From: an uncultured Bacteroidota bacterium | GTDB lineage: Bacteria; Bacteroidota; Bacteroidia; Bacteroidales; P3 | NCBI GenBank assembly: GCA_902790215.1 | Contig: CADAQX010000002.1 | Span: forward strand, 62,001-126,000 | DNA length: 64,000 nt | Direction: 5' to 3' | Part shown: positions 61,530 to 64,000 of the stretch, in pieces | Layout: each line of letters begins with the position of its first letter | Numbering within the stretch: the first letter of the stretch is position 1 | Notes under the pieces: model-generated | Database searches by the model: none | Told to the model about the DNA's origin: nothing | What the model saw: only the letters and a program-made list of their open reading frames with translations | Program-made: the position numbers and the translations under genes

Positions 61530-61700
61530 AATGCTTGACGAATTGAAAATTGAAAGTTGAAAATTGAAATATTGCTTGAATGCTTGATTGTGTAAATGCT
61601 TGAGTGCTGGCGCAGTCAAATTACTCAAACAATCAAGCAATCAGACAATCAAGCAATCTTCTAAACTCTCAACTTTCAACTTTAAACTTTCAACTAACAA
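61530..61700 (+). repeat. Word array W18, chimeric: type I outer words around a type III core
   Basis: Outer arms GACGAATTGAAAATTGAAAG and CTCAACTTTCAACTTTAAAC are type I words; inside them GCTTGAATGCTTGATTG/CAATCAAGCAATCAGAC are type III, with the centre TGCTGGCGCAGTCAAATTACTC. The same centre, reversed, occurs at 6079-6103. The nested arms would fold into one long hairpin. Confidence 0.85.
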
Positions 61701-61704
61701 AAAG

Positions 61705-62037
61705 ATGGTTATTGATTTCAGTAAGATAGAACTATTCCTTCTGCCACAGTTCAAAGGCGGCGAAGGAGTGACGAAAAACCGCATGTTTTTCGACGGCACA
61801 AACAAGATAATGTTAGGCTGCTTGGAGCCGGGATGCACCATCGGCTATCACTGCCATGAGACCTCGAGCGAGATGATTTACATATTGAGCGGAAAGGCAC
61901 GAGTGTTGTATGATGACGGGGAGGAGCGACTGGTGCCCGGGCAGTGCCACTATTGCCCCAAGGGACATAGCCACAGCCTGATAAATGCTAGCGAGACGGA
62001 GGATTTGACCTATTTTGCCGTAGTTCCAGAACAATAG
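61705..62037 (+). CDS. Small cupin-domain protein
   Basis: A 110-residue single cupin. Motif 1 GYHCHETSSEMIYILSG (about 47-63) has two His and one Glu for metal binding; motif 2 PGQCHYCPKGHSHSL (about 77-91) supplies the last His. Small stand-alone cupins bind a metal and act as isomerases, dioxygenases or sensors; the substrate cannot be told. The frame runs upstream through word repeats, but MVIDFSKIELFLL at 61705 is the first sensible start. Next gene begins 34 bp downstream. Confidence 0.88.
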   Translation: MVIDFSKIELFLLPQFKGGEGVTKNRMFFDGTNKIMLGCLEPGCTIGYHCHETSSEMIYILSGKARVLYDDGEERLVPGQCHYCPKGHSHSLINASETEDLTYFAVVPEQ

Positions 62038-62071
62038 CACACTGGTTGAACCTTTACAATAAATAACTACA

Positions 62072-62938
62072 ATGAACAAATTGACATTCACTTCTGTCGC
62101 AGCAATACTGCTGCTTGTTGCCTGCCACCAGCCAACTCCCCAGGGAGAATCTTTTCAGCCGTTGCCCATCCACATGCTCAAAGGTAAAAGCTGTTTCGAA
62201 ATCAAAGCCCTCGAAACGATTCCCCTGCTTGATGATGTGTACCTCGACGTGGAAAACCAATTCACCCTTGCCTGGCCCGACATCAGCGGTTTCTCACCAC
62301 AAGTCCGTGCCGAGCTCAGTCAGATGGCTTTTGGCGACAGTACCTCCACCTCTTTGCAGGAAGCAGGTAGGCATTTCCTTTCCCGTACATGGGTGGAAGA
62401 TGACGATCTCTTTCCTCAAGGCTCTGCGATCCAACGTCGCAAACTTGATTCAGTGCGGTTTTTCCCTCATAACTATGCTACAGTCAATGGCGAAGTGCGG
62501 CAGGACCGCAACCTGCTGCATTTCTCGGTAAACGATGAGCATAATGTGGCCTATGCCGCACACGGCACCTATGGCTACCGCACGTTGATTGTGGATCGTG
62601 CCACCGACCGCATTGTTCGTTTGTGTGACCTGATGGACACCACCGGCCTCGGCATGTTGATGCTTCGTGCGCTCAACGAGGTGCCGTCAAATCGAGAGAA
62701 CGGCAACACAGCAGAATGTATCGACGGCGAATATCAACATCGTCTGCCGCCGCCCGACGGCTTCACCATCGACAGCAATCGAACCACCATCACTGCCTTT
62801 TACAACATCTACAGTGTGCAGTGCTATGCTTGTGGCATGCTTTTTGTCGAAATGCCCGTTGCTTGGCTTGATGCTAATGCCACCCTCACCCCATACGGCA
62901 AAGAAATCTTTGCGGAAGCACTCTCCCGCAAACAGTGA
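62072..62938 (+). CDS. DUF3298/RsiV-like lipoprotein
   Basis: A 288-residue lipoprotein (MNKLTFTSVAAILLLVACH, Cys18). An N-terminal beta-alpha domain with VYLDVENQFTLAWPDISG precedes a C-terminal part (YAAHGTYGYRTLIVDRATDRIVRLCDLMDTTGLGMLM, FTIDSNRTTITAFYNIYSVQCYACGMLFVEMPV) with the layout of DUF3298, the family of RsiV-type lysozyme-binding proteins. No anti-sigma segment is present, so it may be a lysozyme or substrate binding lipoprotein. Likely co-transcribed with the cupin. Confidence 0.72.
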   Translation: MNKLTFTSVAAILLLVACHQPTPQGESFQPLPIHMLKGKSCFEIKALETIPLLDDVYLDVENQFTLAWPDISGFSPQVRAELSQMAFGDSTSTSLQEAGRHFLSRTWVEDDDLFPQGSAIQRRKLDSVRFFPHNYATVNGEVRQDRNLLHFSVNDEHNVAYAAHGTYGYRTLIVDRATDRIVRLCDLMDTTGLGMLMLRALNEVPSNRENGNTAECIDGEYQHRLPPPDGFTIDSNRTTITAFYNIYSVQCYACGMLFVEMPVAWLDANATLTPYGKEIFAEALSRKQ

Positions 62939-62963
62939 CGCATAGTGGAACAGGAATAAACCC

Positions 62964-62997
62964 AAAGCCCGGATGAGAAGATCTCGCCCGGGCTTTT
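62964..62997 (+). terminator. Intrinsic terminator after the DUF3298-like gene
   Basis: AAAGCCCGG pairs with CCGGGCTTT around a 15-nt loop, then TTTT. It also faces the convergent MBL-fold gene. Confidence 0.85.
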
Positions 62998-63046
62998 GAC
63001 GTTCTTCTGCTGTAGTTCTTTTACTCCGAGTTAAGTGGAGGTGGGT

Positions 63047-63952
63047 TTATATCTGGATAAAGTGGTCGTAGCAGTGGGCGTCGCAGAACAGGAGTCTGTT
63101 GGTGGATGCGTATTGTAGAATTTCTTTTCTTGTCTTGACGGCAGCGGCGGGGTCGTTGTCGTATCTGGCGCAGAAGTCGGGGTGCTGAAGCTGGAGGTCT
63201 TCGGAGTGGATGATGTCGCCGGCAATGAGGCAGTTGCCTACTTGATAGACCGTATGGCCGGGTGTGTGGCCGGGAGCCGGGATGGTTGCAACTATGCCAT
63301 TGATGATGGTTTCGCGGTCGGCAAAGGTCTTGATGCGTCCCTTGTAAGCCGACTGCACCTGTTTCCATAAATCGTTCTGTTTGGACATGGAGCCCTGGTC
63401 GCTCCAGGAGTCAAACTCTTTCTGCGAGAGGTATAGGGTCGCTTTGGGGAAGGTGGCTTTGCCACCAGTGAGCAGTCCGCCTATGTGGTCGCCGTGGAGG
63501 TGGGTGAGGCATACGGCGTCGATGTCGGAGGGTTTTATGCCGAGTGTGTCCAGTTTGTCCATTAGTGTTCCTCCTGTCTGGGTGCCGAGTCCTGCGTCGA
63601 AGAGGATATTATGCTGTAGGCTGCTAAACAGGAAGACATTGATGGCTGACTTTGATTTTCCTTCGGGGAGTAGGGTTTGAAGAAGGCTGTCGTTGAAGGA
63701 GCCTTTGAACAGGTCGATAGACATCTCGCTGGCGCGGTCTTGTAAGCCTATGATTACATCGCCATCAATGGTGAGTTCTCCATTGAGATAGTATTTTGAT
63801 ATGCCGTCTTCAACTGTAACGCCTTCAATTTTGGCGGTGAAGTTCTGCTCGGCACCTGTGTCGGCTGGTTCGGTTTGGCTGCTGCTTGGGCCGCAGGCGG
63901 CACAGAATAATGACAGGATGGCAGCGGTGGCTTTGATAATGTTTCTTTTCAT
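63047..63952 (-). CDS. MBL-fold metallo-hydrolase lipoprotein
   Basis: A 301-residue lipoprotein (MKRNIIKATAAILSLFCAAC, Cys20). The metallo-beta-lactamase fold is shown by NILFDAGLGTQ, LTHLHGDHIGGL (HLHGDH at 151-156), APGHTPGHTVYQVG, AGDIIHSEDLQ and a final CDAHCYDHF. The set of ligands resembles lactonase-like or quorum-quenching hydrolases, but such enzymes are diverse. Surface or periplasmic location is predicted. The promoter is not visible before the window edge. Confidence 0.9.
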   Translation of the reverse strand: MKRNIIKATAAILSLFCAACGPSSSQTEPADTGAEQNFTAKIEGVTVEDGISKYYLNGELTIDGDVIIGLQDRASEMSIDLFKGSFNDSLLQTLLPEGKSKSAINVFLFSSLQHNILFDAGLGTQTGGTLMDKLDTLGIKPSDIDAVCLTHLHGDHIGGLLTGGKATFPKATLYLSQKEFDSWSDQGSMSKQNDLWKQVQSAYKGRIKTFADRETIINGIVATIPAPGHTPGHTVYQVGNCLIAGDIIHSEDLQLQHPDFCARYDNDPAAAVKTRKEILQYASTNRLLFCDAHCYDHFIQI

Positions 63953-64000
63953 AGTATTGTTGATTTTAATTGTTTTTGTTCCAGGCAGCGGCTTGTATCC

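Larger units (their letters stand above)
61375..61704. other. 330-bp intergenic region filled with word arrays
   Basis: Between divergent mscS and cupin genes. It holds a tandem run of about ten TCAATTCTCAAT-type units (61400-61465), about 65 bp with nothing recognised, and a composite hairpin array (61530-61700). No -7 box is seen for either gene, so the promoters may lie within the arrays. Confidence 0.7.

Noticed and set aside
1..64000. tRNA, rRNA or IS elements
   Set aside because: No gap contains a cloverleaf, rRNA segment or transposase frame that I could recognise by eye.

Overview
The window looks like chromosomal DNA of an uncultured-type Bacteroidota, most likely of the order Bacteroidales. 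Evidence: many start regions carry the Bacteroidota -7 box TAnnTTTG instead of a sigma70 -10 box; proteins carry type IX secretion (T9SS) C-terminal domains of type A and type B; and there is a GldB homologue, DUF349, DUF3857, DUF4105, DUF4369, YfhO and WG-repeat proteins, and a NagZ/beta-lactamase fusion. Coding is biased to C/G-ending codons, which produces long false antisense frames. I saw no rRNA, tRNA, CRISPR array or recognisable IS transposase.

Layout. 1-2.9 kb: minus-strand phosphonate biosynthesis operon (PEP mutase, phosphonopyruvate decarboxylase, and an iron alcohol dehydrogenase cut by the window edge), which points to 2-hydroxyethylphosphonate. 3-7.5 kb: a T9SS type B surface protein, an IspD/TarI-type cytidylyltransferase, a secreted protein and a membrane protein. 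8-14 kb: AsmA-like protein, a giant secreted double protease (C10 cysteine plus M6-like metalloprotease domains), TerB-DnaJ protein. 14-22 kb: NagZ/beta-lactamase fusion, glyA, a 51-residue membrane protein, galE, clpB. 22-28.5 kb: LpxH-like phosphatase, lipoprotein, an unusually short chorismate synthase, FKBP isomerase, butyrate kinase, DUF58, thioredoxin. 28.8-31 kb: cell wall and division cluster (MltD-like, FtsB/DivIC-like, NlpC/P60). 31.6-36 kb: SUI1-like factor, lipid kinase, LTA-synthase-like sulfatase, GldB. 36-46 kb: DUF349 protein, glycosyltransferase, YfhO, 7TM-HD phosphohydrolase, unknown protein, PflA-like radical SAM protein. 46-50 kb: peptidase D, ADP-forming acyl-CoA synthetase, orphan GH24 lysozyme. 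51-64 kb: PepSY-like lipoprotein, dihydroorotase, WG-repeat protein, two tandem DUF3857 transglutaminase-like proteins with a coupled 28-residue ORF, an outer-membrane-like protein, DUF4105 protein, MscS channel, cupin, DUF3298-like lipoprotein, MBL-fold lipoprotein.

The most unusual content lies between genes. (1) About eighteen arrays are built from a small vocabulary of 7-18 bp AT-rich words, arranged as inverted arms that can fold into long hairpins around conserved non-repetitive cores (at least three core types, some chimeric). The same words also occur in frame inside two protein genes (sulfatase and radical SAM) and form the C-terminus of others. (2) A separate dispersed noncoding element of about 240 bp occurs in three clear copies (7.7, 31.1 and 50.5 kb) and one divergent copy (44.2 kb) that keeps a perfect 19-bp stem hairpin. 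Neither family matches a named element I know, and they are the best candidates for something undescribed. Other points of note are the C10-M6 protease fusion, the internally deleted AroC, palindromic operators at clpB and buk, apparent leaderless promoters and two small membrane ORFs.
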